Assembly: GCA_022575985.1 (NCBI GenBank)
Contig: JAKSXM010000137.1
Coordinates: 26,554,001 to 26,618,000 of the forward strand
DNA: 64,000 nucleotides
Source of the DNA: Anagrus nilaparvatae
Taxonomy: Eukaryota > Arthropoda > Insecta > Hymenoptera > Mymaridae
Direction of reading: 5' to 3'
Below are positions 1-13,001 of the stretch, one piece after another; the first letter of the stretch is position 1; each line of letters begins with the position of its first letter. Below the pieces are notes generated by a model that did not search any database, had not been told where the DNA came from, and was given only the letters and a program-made list of their open reading frames with translations. The position numbers were made by a program, and so were the translations under genes.

Positions 1-860
1 GGATTTTAAAGGAAATTCTAATTTTTAAAATAAATTAAATAAAAATCAATAAATTATTTAAAGTTCAAAATAAAAAGATAGGAAAGGTAGGTAGGTAATT
101 TTAAACAAAAATATGTGTAACAGACAGACATGTGAAAATTTTTCTTTATAGTCTACATTAAATTGTCAAGGTCGGATTGTCATGTTTCAAGTTTCTGTTA
201 TGTGTATTGTATATCCTAGATCTCATGAGATATTCTACACGTTTCAAATTTTATTTAATAATAACGTAGGATATGATATAAAAAAAATTTTTTTGTTTGT
301 CTGCTTTATAATAAGATATGTTTCTTTTTATGTAATTAAAATAGGATATGTACGTTTTCTGCAATTTTAAATGTAATTTCCTAGCATATTTTTTACTTCT
401 CTTATTCGTATTTATATCCTACTTATTTATCCAATTTGTATTCTCATGTTATTTTAATAAATGTTTATTTATGCATGCATAATTTTTTTTTTTTTTTTTT
501 TTTTCTGTAAAAGCTTTTTGAAATATTTATTTATAAATGCAAATATTTTTTTGCAGTAAATTAGTAAAAAATAAATTTTATAAATAAATTGTTGACGAGA
601 TTGTTGAATTTCATAACATTGTTGCAGATATCTTAACAGTTTAAAATAAATGATACCAACTTTAAAAAAAATAAATAATAAAATGAATACATTTTATATT
701 TTTAGTAAAAGTGCTTCCCTCTTATTTTAAATATGTATATTATTTTATGTTGGTAGTTGTGCTTGACGGACACGCTGCCAACTACATAACGGTAACAAAA
801 TTTGCTGTTTTAAGAACTTTTCTTCATAAACACCACTATAATTACTAAAATTAAAAAATT
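1..860. other. AT-rich intergenic DNA, no gene seen
   Basis: This stretch is AT-rich with a poly-T run near 483-504. Short open frames on both strands have the composition of chance ORFs and no recognisable domain. No RNA gene or convincing repeat end was seen. Confidence 0.5.
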
Positions 861-934
861 TATTTGATGATATATGACTTTAAATCAGGATTTTAGGGCC
901 AAAAATTCTTATTCTTTGCAGGTCAAAACAGCAA

Positions 935-1385
935 TCATAGACGATATTTTTTCGTTTTCGTGTCTAGAGTCAGCCCCCCTAGAATTTTTCCCAACCAGGA
1001 TTTTGGCCCCCCTGGGCCCAACCGCAATTTCGACCACTCGGGATTTTGATCACCTGGTAATATACAAGGTTGAGGAAAGCGAATCCCCGTACGAATCCCC
1101 GCACGGTGGTTTGTGAACAAAATCCGAGACAAAACCCTCGCAATAAATAACCAGTAATGCACTTATACCGTTAGGGAGTGGTGTACTTGTATCTACCCCT
1201 ATGGTAAGGTACATTACAGATGGTATAGGCGGGAGGCGCAAAGCTCCAGTATTCAATAAATATTAAAAATTCCAATTGGCCAAAATCCCGGGTGGTCAAA
1301 ATCTTCCTCAAAATATTGGGTGTCCAAAATCTTAGGTGGGTTAAATTCTGAGGGGCAAAATCTCAGAGGAGGTAAATCAAAGATC
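935..1385. repeat. Imperfect inverted repeats built on CAAAATC-type words
   Basis: The left side carries words such as GATTTTGGCCCCCCTGGG and GGGATTTTGATCACC. The right side, from about 1275, carries CCAAAATCCCGGGTGGTC and several further CAAAATCY words in the opposite sense. The arms surround a less AT-rich core near 1130-1250. The arrangement suggests an old foldback element. The ends are not clean and no target duplication is visible. Confidence 0.35.
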
Positions 1386-1849
1386 CATGTTTCGATTTTG
1401 GTTTATTAAGCGATAATGTTTGAAAATAACAAAATGTTTTACGATTTTTTAAAAGCGGTATAGAATGGTATAAGAGGTACAGCTTTTAAAAAAGGTATAG
1501 TACATTTTTAACCAAAAAAAGAATGGCCCAGATCGCAAGCTAATTAGCATCCGTGGCGAAGCCTTGGACATGGGGCATTCTTTTTTTGCTCCCATGGACA
1601 AAACAAAATTTTTCTTTCTTAGTGGGGAGTTGGTGGGGAGAATACGCGTCTTTTTCGTACTCGTTGCGGGGCGTATTTTTGTTCTATCAAATTTTTTCAG
1701 GGGATTTTTATTAACCAGGCCTTAAATCAAGCATATATAATTTTGCGAAATTTCTATTCTTTTGTCTATCAGCTAATTTCCTGACGTATAAATGCGTATT
1801 TTTGGCTACTATAAAGTAATGACTTAAACCGTCTAGAATCACAGTTTAC

Positions 1850-2850
1850 CTCAGGTTTATCTTGGGCACAATATAAAATAAGTAATTGCACTGAAGAATA
1901 TATGAAGGAAATTTTTTGAGAATTATTGACTTATTGAAGAGTGAAACAAAAACTTTTGAAAGAGATGGTAAGCATAGTTTGAGAACCTCTAGTGAGATAC
2001 CATCAGGACCTTTAGATTTAGTGGAGAATTGTTTAAATGCCCAATTTAAGTTGGCTAACGTAATGTTTGTAATCGGTTGGTAAATTTAAAAGGGGGACGA
2101 TTAGATAATATGGGAGGGCTGTTAATTTGCAGAGAGGAATCTAAATTTTGAGTGGCAAAAAAGTACCTATTATGCTCATCCGGAGAAAAACGAGGTTTGG
2201 TGATGGTGGAGGAACTTGCTAGGCCCAGGTGCTCCAGTTCACTCCACATAACAGCAGGGGGGTTGTTAGTTGATAGTTTAGTTGAATAAAAATTTGTTTT
2301 TTCGACAGAGATTTTCTCATTTAAGGTATTTCTAAAATTTTTATAGGCACCCAGACGAGGCTGAATGCGTTTCCGTCTATAACGCCGATATAAATAATCT
2401 TGGTGTTTTGATTCCTGTCTTAGCTCAGGAGTTAACCATGGTAGAGATTTCTTAGTAATTCTATAATGTTTGAGCGGAGCTACAGAGTCGAGGACAGATA
2501 TTATATTTTTAGCATATTTTTAGCTGTTGAATCCCAGATAAGGTCAACATCTCCGCTTTTAAAGGCAAATGACCAATCATATTGTCGTAGACGAATGGTA
2601 AACTTTTCAGGGTTGATATTTTTTATATTTCTAAAAGAAATATTTGTATTTAATGTATTGGGAACGAAGATATCATGAGTAGAATATGTTAAGAAATGAT
2701 TATTGACAGATTATTGATGAATAACTTTTTGTCAAATGATATAATCTTGTAATTTTCATCAATGATAATAATATCTATAAAAGAATTCGAGACTGGACCC
2801 CGGTGGGTTTCACCGTGAGGGATAAGATTAAAATTATCGAGAAAAATATC
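1850..2850 (-). mobile_element. Degenerate non-LTR retrotransposon (LINE) fragment
   Basis: Conceptual translation of the minus strand gives a broken but continuous ORF2-like protein. Near 2830-2740 there is an endonuclease-tail-like stretch (NLIPHGETHRGPVSNSFIDI). Near 2470-2340 comes KKSLPWLTPELRQESKHQDY followed by YLYRRYRRKR. Near 2250-2190 is the typical pre-reverse-transcriptase linker with LEHLGLA. Near 2050-1975 is the start of the reverse transcriptase with KSKGPDGISLEVLKLC, and the frame runs on to a VPKI-like stretch near 1860. The order (endonuclease end, linker, RT start) is that of I/Jockey-type non-LTR elements. A frameshift near 2520 and the lack of the catalytic RT core, 3' end and tail show it is a dead fragment. 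Confidence 0.75.
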
Positions 2851-5800
2851 CTATTTTATAATAAACCAACGACACCATTGGTGAAAAATCGATAAAAATG
2901 CGTTTTTCAAAATAGGTAATGATTAAAAAAAAAAAAAAGAACATGTGAATCACGTAACGTAGTTAAATAAAATTTTCGCGGTCTATAATACACGTTAAAA
3001 AATATGTAATAATAAAATAAAATATACCTTTTATACACGGTTGAACGATTTTTCTCTACATATTCTTATCTTACATACGTTTTCTAAAATTTAAAAATTT
3101 ACATTATCATTGCAAATTAGTCATTCATTTTATTTCGTTGCTAATTTAAAAAAAAATTGTCTTAAAAAATCTTTGCTAATAATTTTTTATGTCATGATAA
3201 ATCATTAAAATTTAAAAAAAACATCCGGTTTTTTAAAAGGACATCAAAAATAATTAAAAAATTTAATCAAAAAATAAAAACAATTTTTTTTTCTGTACCT
3301 AAATTAAAAAAAATTATAACCTACTAACGTAACTTATCATCAAAGCCAGTTAAACACTTTCAGTTTCAATTGTAGTGTATTAAAAACTTGTAATTATTAT
3401 CATTATTATATTTATAATTTTTTTTCTTTTATTATGTGAAAAAAAGCAAAAAAGTTATTATATTTTTTTTTTCGTCACGCTTAAAATACAATAATTGTTC
3501 AAGTGTTATTGTAACACATAGTTAAAAAAGAGTGAAAAAAATTGCTTTTTTTTTGAGTAAAAAAATATTTTTTCTGCTAATTATGATATAATTTTTCTAA
3601 ATGTAGTAGTAGGTGAGTCATTAGGTTTTTTTTACATTAATTATTATCACTTTTATTATTTCTGTTATCAATTATACAGTAAAAGCTAATTAAATTGATA
3701 ATAAAAATATAACAATTTCTTGTACTAAAAACCTATAAACTGAATAACAAAATTTATTTAAATATTATTTCCTTGATCACAATCATAATAATAATCATTG
3801 TCATAATCGTTTTTAATCTGAAGAGGCGAGGGCGTAAAATTTCTTAATCAATAATTATATTGTTACTTTTTCCACGTAATTAAATGCCCATAAAAAATTA
3901 TTTATTACGTAATTTTGTATTTTTAGAATTACACTTAAAAAATTACAATATAAAAGCGCATTGATACAAAGATTTATGATGAGTGACAAAGAATTTTTTG
4001 CATTGTTATTATTTAACAAATTTTTTAGTTTTTTTTATTTTGCAAAAAAAAATATAAAAAATTTTTTAATACATTTTTTGATAATACAAAAAACTTTTTT
4101 AGCAATAAAATATTAGCCTTGAAATTTTAAGTATTTTACATTACCTTAAATTGCGTTTTTTTCTTTTATACACATTATATGTATACACACAATAAAATTG
4201 CATTTTTTATATTAAACGCATACAAACATTTTTTATTTTTTTCAAATCAAAAAAAAAGGAATGCGTTACAAATAAATCGAGAGGAACTGAATAAAAAAAA
4301 TAAACTGCGAATGCAGAAAGCGTGAGAGGCAGTAAAGAGAGTATCTTCTGTATAGGATATGCAATAATAATATATGCACATAAAAAAAAATCTGATCCAC
4401 ATTTACGGACTTTTTATTTATTTAATATTATACTCGATTTTATAAAAAAATAAATGAACGAATAGGATCGAGAATAGGATTGATTTGATTTTTTTCGAAT
4501 GCCAGTGCAATAATTTGAGCATTAAAAAATGAGTATGCTGTGTACTTAGAGTTTAGCCATTATAAGTCGATATTAAAAGTAGGTAATAAAAATATATCAA
4601 GATTTTTAGTTAAACGAAGGAATTTACAGCAATTTCAGAACAAATTCTACACACCCAAAAACTTGAAATAGTATGTCGGTTAAGTATCAAGGAAGTACAA
4701 TTTTAGTACTAGTGTGAGCACCTGCCTCAAGCTCCCATATTTAGTCTACTTTTCTTTAGCTTGAATTTCTGTATCTCTATTTTTTAGGCTTATTAGACAA
4801 CCAAGGCTCGAACCATCCGATTTCAATTTCATTTTTATTAGCTAATAGCGAGACGTAGCGAGATTAATAGTAATCATATTTTATTACTTACTAGCTTTTG
4901 CTGTTTTATCTAGCTATTATCTAATTAAGTTTTCTTTCTCCAGACTTATTCATTTGTACCAGTTACAAGACCATAATATATTATCACATGGCAAATTTGC
5001 CCAAAAACCTCCGGCCATAATATAAAAACTGCAAGAAAAACTGTTTGCAAATTGATATACGTAAAAATATAATTTATTAACGTTAATAAAATTTGTATAA
5101 AATACCGCATCAAATTTCCTTATGTATAATTTATTTAAACTCATAAAATTATTATAAATTAAATAAAAAATGGCAGTAAAAAAGCATTTTACAAAAAAAA
5201 ATTTATATGTATATTTATATAGATAATATATATAATTTCGATACATATAGCTTGTCACTTTCTCTTAAAAAACATATAATTGTGTGGATATTACTATACC
5301 ATATCAAGACATGATGTCCGTCATCTTTATAAGGAAGAACCTACATCCGTTAAAAAACAAAACTTTCTCAACAAAATAAAAAAAATCATATCATTAAAGA
5401 AATTTTTAAAATATATATTATCGACATGCTTAATTCCGTGCTTAATTCTTTAAGTATATATACTTGTTTAACATTATTAAAATAAATGATTGTAAAAATA
5501 AGTTGTCTTATTTTCCAATTTATAATTAATTTGTGATTATCGTGATTTAATTAAAATCATTGAACCAGCATATGTTATTTTATTCTGTAAGTTTCAAATT
5601 TTAATGCATAATTTGTTTAGGCTTAATAGCTTATTTATTATATAGCCTCGATATAGCCTATAAATTTTTAAAAATTTGGTATTTTTATTAACATACAGTT
5701 GGCGCTTTACTTTCTCACAAAAGAAAAGTATTTTTATGGTATATAAAATACGTATCAGGGGGGCAGTAAACCTTTATTCAACAATTTCTCATAAACTTGC

Positions 5801-6697
5801 AGCTTGAAGTTTATTCCATTGATACCTTACTCCTACACCTATCCTGATTTAAACTTTCATGTTAAATTTTTATGGCTTTTTTTGCCAGGCATACATAAGC
5901 TAGCCGTCATACACACCTATCACTCAGATTCGTGATAATGCTCCTCGAGTAACTCACGCTTATTCCTCCAAAACAAGACAAACGTCATTTCAATTGGAGG
6001 TAAACATTGCGCTTGTATGCTTACATAGGAGGAGGCTACTTTTTGGGAATCCTTTATTTTGCTTAACCTCGGGCTTAACTCAGGAGTAATCCTAGCTTGT
6101 TGTCCATGTATATTTAAGACATTTAATAGAAGCTTTTTTTGCTAGCTACTTGGTTTTTGAATTAGCTTTTGTGTAGGTCGAGGTGTATAGGTTATCTTAC
6201 GCTAGTCTTTCGCTGCGTCAAACAAATGTGACGTAAGTGGTTATTAAAAGCTTTTTTATTTTTAATTACGGCTTAATCCATTAGAAACAAATATAATTAT
6301 AAAATAAGATTTTGCTAATTACTATAATTTTTAGACAGACTAATTTTATACGAAAAATACTGGAAAAATATCATTTTTAAAAGAAGCGAAAAAAACGTCT
6401 CCTGCATAAATAAAAATTCCCATCAAAAGCTTGCTAAAATAAAACATTATAATTGATCATAACAGCCATTAAATATCACAATAAATTACATATATTGGCA
6501 ATGTGCTAAAATCTTATTAAAAACCACATTTCTAAAATAGCTACAAATATATACACGTGCGCGCGCTTCTTAACCTCCATAAAAATTTTATAAACAAATC
6601 CCCTTCCACTATAACCTATTGGGCCCAATTTTTTTCAAAGTGAAATATATATTATGCCGATCAAGCCGGTTATTTTAAAACTAAACTTTCTAAAAGA
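2851..6697. other. AT-rich intergenic DNA, no gene seen
   Basis: The region is strongly AT-rich with many A and T runs. The longest open frame (minus strand, 4950-5258, 102 codons) is lysine/tyrosine/phenylalanine-rich, as expected from chance AT-rich reading. A segment near 5975-6030 resembles one near 11785-11825, so at least one dispersed repeat is present. Nothing else could be supported. Confidence 0.45.
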
Positions 6698-6699
6698 TA

Positions 6700-7829
6700 G
6701 TCAAGGCGCCAGCAATGTTAAACGCATCCAAAAATTTTATCAGCACTAGAATGGATGCACCTCAGTGAAACGTATGAATTTTCGTCGCTGAAACCGATTT
6801 TGAAGGTTTCATCCTCGGTTTCATCCATTTTCGGATGGCCAGTTTTGAGTAATGGACGCTATATAATAAAAAATTGGCGAAAAATTAGCAAGATTCGTAA
6901 TATATTAAAAACAATTGCTATTTGAGCCTATTTTTAGTACCCCAATAAGGTTTTCAGGGTCGCTGATCACGATTTTGAAGATAGCTTTATAAACACCAAA
7001 ATGGCGGACTCAAGATAGCCTATTTCTAACCTCAGAAACGGCGATTTATGCTGTTTTAAGCATATTTACGTTGTCTAATAAATTTTTCGGACCACTTATA
7101 ACGATTCTGAGGTCATATTTTTAATTTTCAAAATAGCGGGCTAAAAATGGCGGATTCCTAACCTCAAAATCGTCAATAAATGTTATTTTAAGTTTTTGGA
7201 GTCGGTGATCACGATTTAGTTAGCAATTTAAGGTACATGAAAGTATTTATTTGTGTCTTCAAATCATATGGAATAATTAATTCAAACAATTTATTAAAAA
7301 TCTGACCTCAGAATCGTGATCACCGACCCCACAAACTTAAAATAGCATTTATTGACGATTTTGAGGTTAGGAATCCGTCATTTTTAGCCCGCTATTTTAA
7401 AAATTAAAAATATGACCTCTGAATTGTTATAACTGGTCCGAAAAACTTATTAGACAACGTCTCGGACAACGTAAATATGCTTAAAACAGCATAAATCGCC
7501 CTTTTTGAGGTTAGAAATACGCCAATTTGAGTCCGCCATTTTGGTTTTTATAAATCTGCCTTCAAAATCGTGATCAGCGACCCTGAAAACCTTAACGGGG
7601 TACTAAAAATAGGCTCAAATAGCAATTGTTTTTAAAATATTACCAATCTTGCTAATTTTACACCAATTTTTTATTATATAGCGTCCATTACTCAAAATTG
7701 GCCATCCGAAAATGGATGAAACCTTCAAAATCGGTTTCAGCGACCAAAAATACATACGTTTCACTGAGGGGCATCCATTCTAGAGCTGATAAAATTTTTG
7801 GATGCATTTAACATCGCTGGCGCCTTGAC
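6700..7829. mobile_element. 1.1-kb palindromic (foldback) element, TA-flanked
   Basis: The left end reads GTCAAGGCGCCAGC and the right end is its reverse complement (GCTGGCGCCTTGAC). The two arms match imperfectly over about 500 bp each, meeting near 7255. Shared landmarks include CATCCAAAAATTTTATCAG and GGATGGCCAGTTTTGAG with their mirror copies. Both ends are followed by TA, which fits a Tc1/mariner-type TA duplication. The overlap TAG/CTA makes the exact ends ambiguous. There is no coding capacity, so it would be non-autonomous. Confidence 0.75.
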
Positions 7830-7831
7830 TA

Positions 7832-9304
7832 AGACCTTTTTCAGTAAAATTTTATAATATTAAACATTGTTATAAAAAAAGAAAGCTAATATAGGTTATG
7901 TTTGTTTCTGTAATAAGCAATAAAACAAGAAAGATTTTTGAACTCATAAAAGCTAATAACTTTTTCAAACACATTTACACTAAAAGCTATTACAAAAGCT
8001 TCTATAAAATATTGAAAATCAATGGTTACAGAAAAGCTACGCAAAAGTATTTCAATATTGAATTAAAAACGCGTGTGTGTGTGGTTTTAAAAATGATAAA
8101 GCTATATACAGTTATACATTACACGTTAAACTATCCAATATAACGTTTTTTATATTTTCAAATGTATCTACGGAATATATAAATATTGATTAACTTTTTT
8201 TATATTACAGATACCGCATCTACAATATTTTTATTGCGGTAAAAAGTTTGTTATGAATATTTTTATTTAGTGGCTTTTTCTAGCGTGTTTCTATTATGGC
8301 TTTTTCAATATACACAGACGATCAAACATTACATTTAAATTATTTTTAATCAAAATATTATCAAATATAGAAAATATTTTGTTATTACAAAATTTTTTTT
8401 GCAATTTAGTGTAAAAAAAGAAGAAATCACATATTATTTCTTAATAAATTACTTAGATATTCTTATATATTCGTGTATGCGAGATATTTCTTGCATATTT
8501 TTGAAAAGAAATAAAAAAAACTAGTATTTTTAACACATACCCTTCTAAAACTGATAATTTTATTCAAAGTAATTCAGCAAAAAAATTTTTTAGTTATTTA
8601 CACGCTCAGAATTTTAAATATGTATTTTGTTTTAAATTAAATTATTCTTAGAATAATAATAATGATAATGATGATAAGAAACTTGACAATAGTGCGTGTC
8701 TTATGTTCTTATTTTTTTATATTGTGATTGATTCTATGGTCAGATTTCATTGACATACAATTGTTTTAATAAAAATAATATTTTAATTGAAATTATACTT
8801 TATATATATATATATATATATCAGTTACATAAATACTTGTTCAATTTTACGTACTTTCAAATATTTTTATATGAAAAAAATTTTTAAGAAAGTTTGCCAT
8901 TCCGTTTTAGGAAAAATATGTATTATTCTTTATCTTGTTCTTTGTAAATAAAATAATTTATTTTATCAATCAAATATAATACTTCAAGTATCTGATTGTT
9001 TAAATATAAAGAGTTAGCTTAGAAATTTGATTAAAATTTGATAAAAAATAATTCAAAATATAAATTATCAGACGCAATCGTTAGGTGCGGTGATATGGGA
9101 TAGAGGATAATATTTAAGCTATGACGTTAGTGTAGGCATATAAATTTTAATTTTAAAGTGTTCGGCCAAGAATATCGAATTTTTTAAAATGATCAGGCAG
9201 TGACTAATCCAGCGGGCGCGAAGGTGGCGATCGCACACTCTTAAGAATCAAAAATTGACATGTTTTTTAATAAAATTTTGAATAGTTTTAAAATATTTTA
9301 TAAT
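7832..9304. other. AT-rich DNA, no gene seen
   Basis: The region contains a short TA microsatellite near 8801-8821 and A/T runs. The open frame at 7898-8143 (81 codons, lysine-rich) has no recognisable domain or upstream signal and is treated as chance. Confidence 0.4.
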
Positions 9305-9312
9305 GTTTTATA

Positions 9313-9525
9313 CAGAGACAACTATAGTAGAGAGACTAGAAAATGTTGCGGCCGCCATATGTTTTAGGCCTCAGTCTGTCTTTTTTTAACTTACAGTACT
9401 TATGAGGCCGCCATGTTTTATAGGTTTCCACTATCCTTTTTTAGCTTATGCAATTCAGTACAACATTAACGACCAATCAGAAATCGACCCCCTATTTTCT
9501 AGTCTCTCTAATATAGTTGTCTCTG
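9313..9525. mobile_element. hAT-type MITE, 213 bp, with perfect 8-bp target duplication
   Basis: The left end begins CAGAGACAACTATAGTAGAG and the right end is its near-perfect reverse complement ending in CTCTG. The terminal repeats are about 32 bp with one difference. The element is flanked on both sides by GTTTTATA (9305-9312 and 9526-9533). An 8-bp duplication with CAGAG-type termini is the signature of the hAT superfamily. The interior is relatively GC-rich and has no transposase, so it must be mobilised in trans. Confidence 0.88.
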
Positions 9526-9533
9526 GTTTTATA

Positions 9534-11289
9534 AAAAGTCGCCGCCTCCAGACGAGCATCCAGAAAATTACTCGATTCACCGCTATAGACTAAATCAGGA
9601 CCGAGAACAGGACCGACTATGGCCGTTTATAAATTTCTATTTAGGTTTGTTTATCTACTAAGCTTAACTACTTTCTAGAAATTTTTCGAATCAAACCTAC
9701 TTTTCGAAACCAAAAATGCGCCAAAAACTCACTACATGCGATTACTCTATGAAAACAAAAGCTATTTGGCTGAGTCGGGCTGAGAGTAAAGGTATAGATT
9801 GTAGAAATCTCGGTGAAAAAAAAAATTTGATGCCATTTTTTAAAACTGAAATTCGGCCTTAATTAAGAGTTCCAAACTTCAAACCAAATTTAAACTCGAA
9901 TATAAATAAATATTGGTATACGAGAAATTAAATTATACAAATGATTACATTGCAGAAGAGTTTTTTGTATTTTAATTACATATATGCTACTGCAAGAATT
10001 TTTCATATGCCTATTTTTCTTTCTTCTGACGATTACACAATAAATTCACAATCCAGTTATTTATTATTCGTTTTTTTTAAATAACAATTAAATACACATA
10101 CAAGTATAAAATGTATTTTCTTAATAAAAATTTAACATTCCTTTTTTTAAAATGAAAAAGATAAATACAAAGTGCACAAAAAATATTGATATATGGCATA
10201 TTATGTGTACATGATAATTACATTTTAAAAAGCAAAGTTTAACAAATATAGCTAGTGAAAGTTTTTGTTTTTTTTTTCAAAATGAACGTACATATTATTT
10301 ATAAACATTTAAAAAAAGTGTCAAGTAAATTTTTTAATCATGTAAAATTGTTTTCATTTTCTCTCTCTAGTGTATTATGTAACACAATTTTTTAATAAGT
10401 TATTATTATTATTATGTGACGATATTTTGTTTTAAAAAATGTACGTATTTATTATGTGTTTGAATTTTATAAATTTCATTAAAAATAATTTGAGTTATAT
10501 ATATTGAAAAATATTTTAGATTGGGATAATTTTTTTTAAAAGGCAAGTAAATTACATAAGTTGAAAATGTGGATAGAAATTCTAGATATTTTTTATTTTT
10601 TCCTAGTTGAGGATTAAGAAGAACAATCCTTGGAAAAATCTTAAGTTAAGTTATTCAGGAATTTATTTTATGATTGACAGTTATTACCAAGCTGTTAGGC
10701 ATGAAGACGTTAATCTCCATGCTTATATTTTACCGAGTATTTTACAAAAAGATTTTTTGTTGTTGCAAATAGCACTGATGTTCCTTTTTAAACAATGCCA
10801 AAAACTGTGCTATTTTGCAAGCCCAAATTCGCAGAAAATTTTTTTTTTTAAGAACCTTCCCTCGAATCTTCTCAATAACCATAAATTAAAATACTCGATA
10901 AATTAATAAAGGATTTAAAGTTTTTCACTTGGTTTTTCATTCGTTTTTCATACAAGTTAAATATACCACAGTGTGTTAAATACATAACTATTTAAAAAAA
11001 ATAATTTTATTATATAAAATTATCTAAAAAAGGCCTCTGGCTGAAACATCTAATAATGTACGTGCGAATAATTTTGTCATTTTTATTTATTTACGACGAA
11101 GCAAAAATAAAATTATTATAGGTACATTAATTTTGTAACATAAAAAATTTTTATGTTTTAAAAATGACTTGCACGTAATGCACATTGGAATTTTATTTAA
11201 AAAAAAAAAAATAAAAACTTAAATTATTTTTATAAGCATTATTATAAAATGATAATCTACATAATATTTTTATTTTAAAAAAAAATCTA
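9534..11289. other. AT-rich DNA, no gene seen
   Basis: No domain, splice-linked coding block or RNA gene was recognised. An open frame at 10607-10906 (plus, 99 codons) has no family resemblance and no supporting signals. Confidence 0.4.
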
Positions 11290-12078
11290 CACTGTAAAAA
11301 AAGGGTCATACCGAGTCTAATATTGGTCCTAAGTAAAAGTATAGCCTGTTAGAAAGCTCATTTTGCTTGTAACCACTTTTGGTGTGAATTTTAACATGTG
11401 AATTGCAGCACGTTTCATTCCCCAGAGTTAGGCAGAGTTGCAACCACTGTTATAAAACTTTTAAATTTCTCTCGCAAGCGAAATGACTTTGTCATAGTAT
11501 AAATATAAGGCAAGGCGTAAAAATTTTCCCCAGAGTTAGGCAGGGTTGCAACTTGCAACCGCTTTATAAAATTTTTTAATTTCTCTCGCAAGTGAAATGA
11601 CTTTGCCATACTATAAATATAAGGCAATATGTAACATTTTTTAATCTATTTTTGCTTTCAAATATCCTATTCTTATCGTATATCACGATTTTTAATGGTT
11701 TTTTCTCCACGTGGGGTTTTTCACCAACATTGTGTCATGTCCAAGTAACTGTCAAGCACTCATTACATACACCTCCACATCAAGTAAATGTCGTTTCAAT
11801 TTGGAGAGGAACAATGCGTTCGTATACAAAGGGGCTCTTTTCTTTCTATAAAAAAATTTTTTTAACCCTTTTTAGACTAGTTTAATTTTTTTAAATCCCA
11901 TGTGCTTTTACTATAGTAAAGAGTATATAGTCAAAGCACACAGGATTAAAAAAAAATTAATTTAGTCCAGAAATTCCATTTACGGTGTATCTCACGTTAT
12001 TCAGAATTTAGAGTAAAAATTTTTGTTTAACGAAGTCTCATAAAAAACCTAGAAAAACAATAGATTTTTTTATCAGTG
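11290..12078. mobile_element. Possible CACTG-ended TA element (weak)
   Basis: The left end is CACTGTAAAAAAAGG preceded by TA. The right end mirrors a related word, CACTGATAAAAAAATC, and is followed by TA. The same CACTG termini bound the smaller repeats at 12803 and 48310. The interior contains a tandem duplication (11418-11634), and its segment near 11785-11825 resembles 5975-6030. The two ends differ, so they could belong to different insertions. Confidence 0.3.
11418..11634. repeat. Two-copy tandem duplication, about 108-bp unit
   Basis: Each copy starts at CCCCAGAGTTAGGCAG and includes CTCTCGCAAG, GAAATGACTTTG and TATAAATATAAGGCAA. The copies differ by scattered substitutions and small indels. 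Confidence 0.75.
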
Positions 12079-12802
12079 TACACAAGAAACTTTAACTGAT
12101 ATTAACAGAATAACATCATTTTACGTATATTCATAAATTTTATTCAAAACTTTTTTATATAAATAAATATTTTATTTCAATTGTTTTGCACGCGAGCTAA
12201 AACAAAAATACTTTAATAGAAATCAAAAAAATTATATAATATTCAAAAAGGGCACGCGAACACATTAAAATAAAAAATATGGTCAAGGTTAATAAAAAAA
12301 CTATATAATTCCTTAAAAATTAAACTGACATATTTGACAATTTTTTATAGATTAAATAAATATTTTAATTTGAGACACGTGCAAAAATATTTTTTAATAT
12401 ATCAAAACAAATAATATTTTTATCATAGTCTACGTCATTTTTTTTGATATAATAAAATTTTCTTATCTTTTTATGGTTATCAATTTTTTTATTGTTATGT
12501 GTTACAATGTAATTATTATGATAATAATAAAAAAAAAATTAATTAATTATGTGTAATAATGATAATAATTTATTTTTTTGTAGGGAAGGTCAATGAAATT
12601 ATTGATTGATATTTTAAAAAAGTAAAAGTTACTGTTTTAATGAATAATTCAATATAAATAATTATGATTATAGATCAATTTTTCATTCAAAATAATATTT
12701 TTTTGCTGTTGCTTTGGGTCATATTTTCTAATAGTAATAACAGTCTAAATTATTTTATACGTATCTAAAATACATATTTATCAAACCTCGTATCAAACCA
12801 TA

Positions 12803-12878
12803 CACTGATAGAAAAATTTAGTGAAATCCCCAAAAACTTTACCCCCTAGTAAATTTAATTAAAATTTTTTTATCAGTG
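12803..12878. mobile_element. Very small MITE-like inverted repeat with CACTGATA ends
   Basis: The sequence begins CACTGATAGAAAAATTTA and ends with the mirrored AAATTTTTTTATCAGTG, leaving about a 76-bp unit. The left flank is TA and the right flank is CA, so the duplication is imperfect. The ends match those at 48310-48440. Confidence 0.5.
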
Positions 12879-12962
12879 CATAGAAGCAAACAAATAAAAA
12901 TATAAACACAAGCACACAGGTATGTAAAAAATGCATAAAGTGAATGTCGTTATTTCTTACAA

Positions 12963-12964
<2 letters not shown>

Positions 12965-12999
<35 letters not shown>
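12965..12999. repeat. (CA)n microsatellite
   Basis: An uninterrupted CA dinucleotide run of about 35 bp. Confidence 0.95.

Positions 13000-13001
<2 letters not shown>

Noticed and set aside
7898..8143. 81-codon lysine-rich ORF
   Set aside because: Composition is that of random AT-rich DNA; no domain, no upstream signal and it directly follows a palindromic element.
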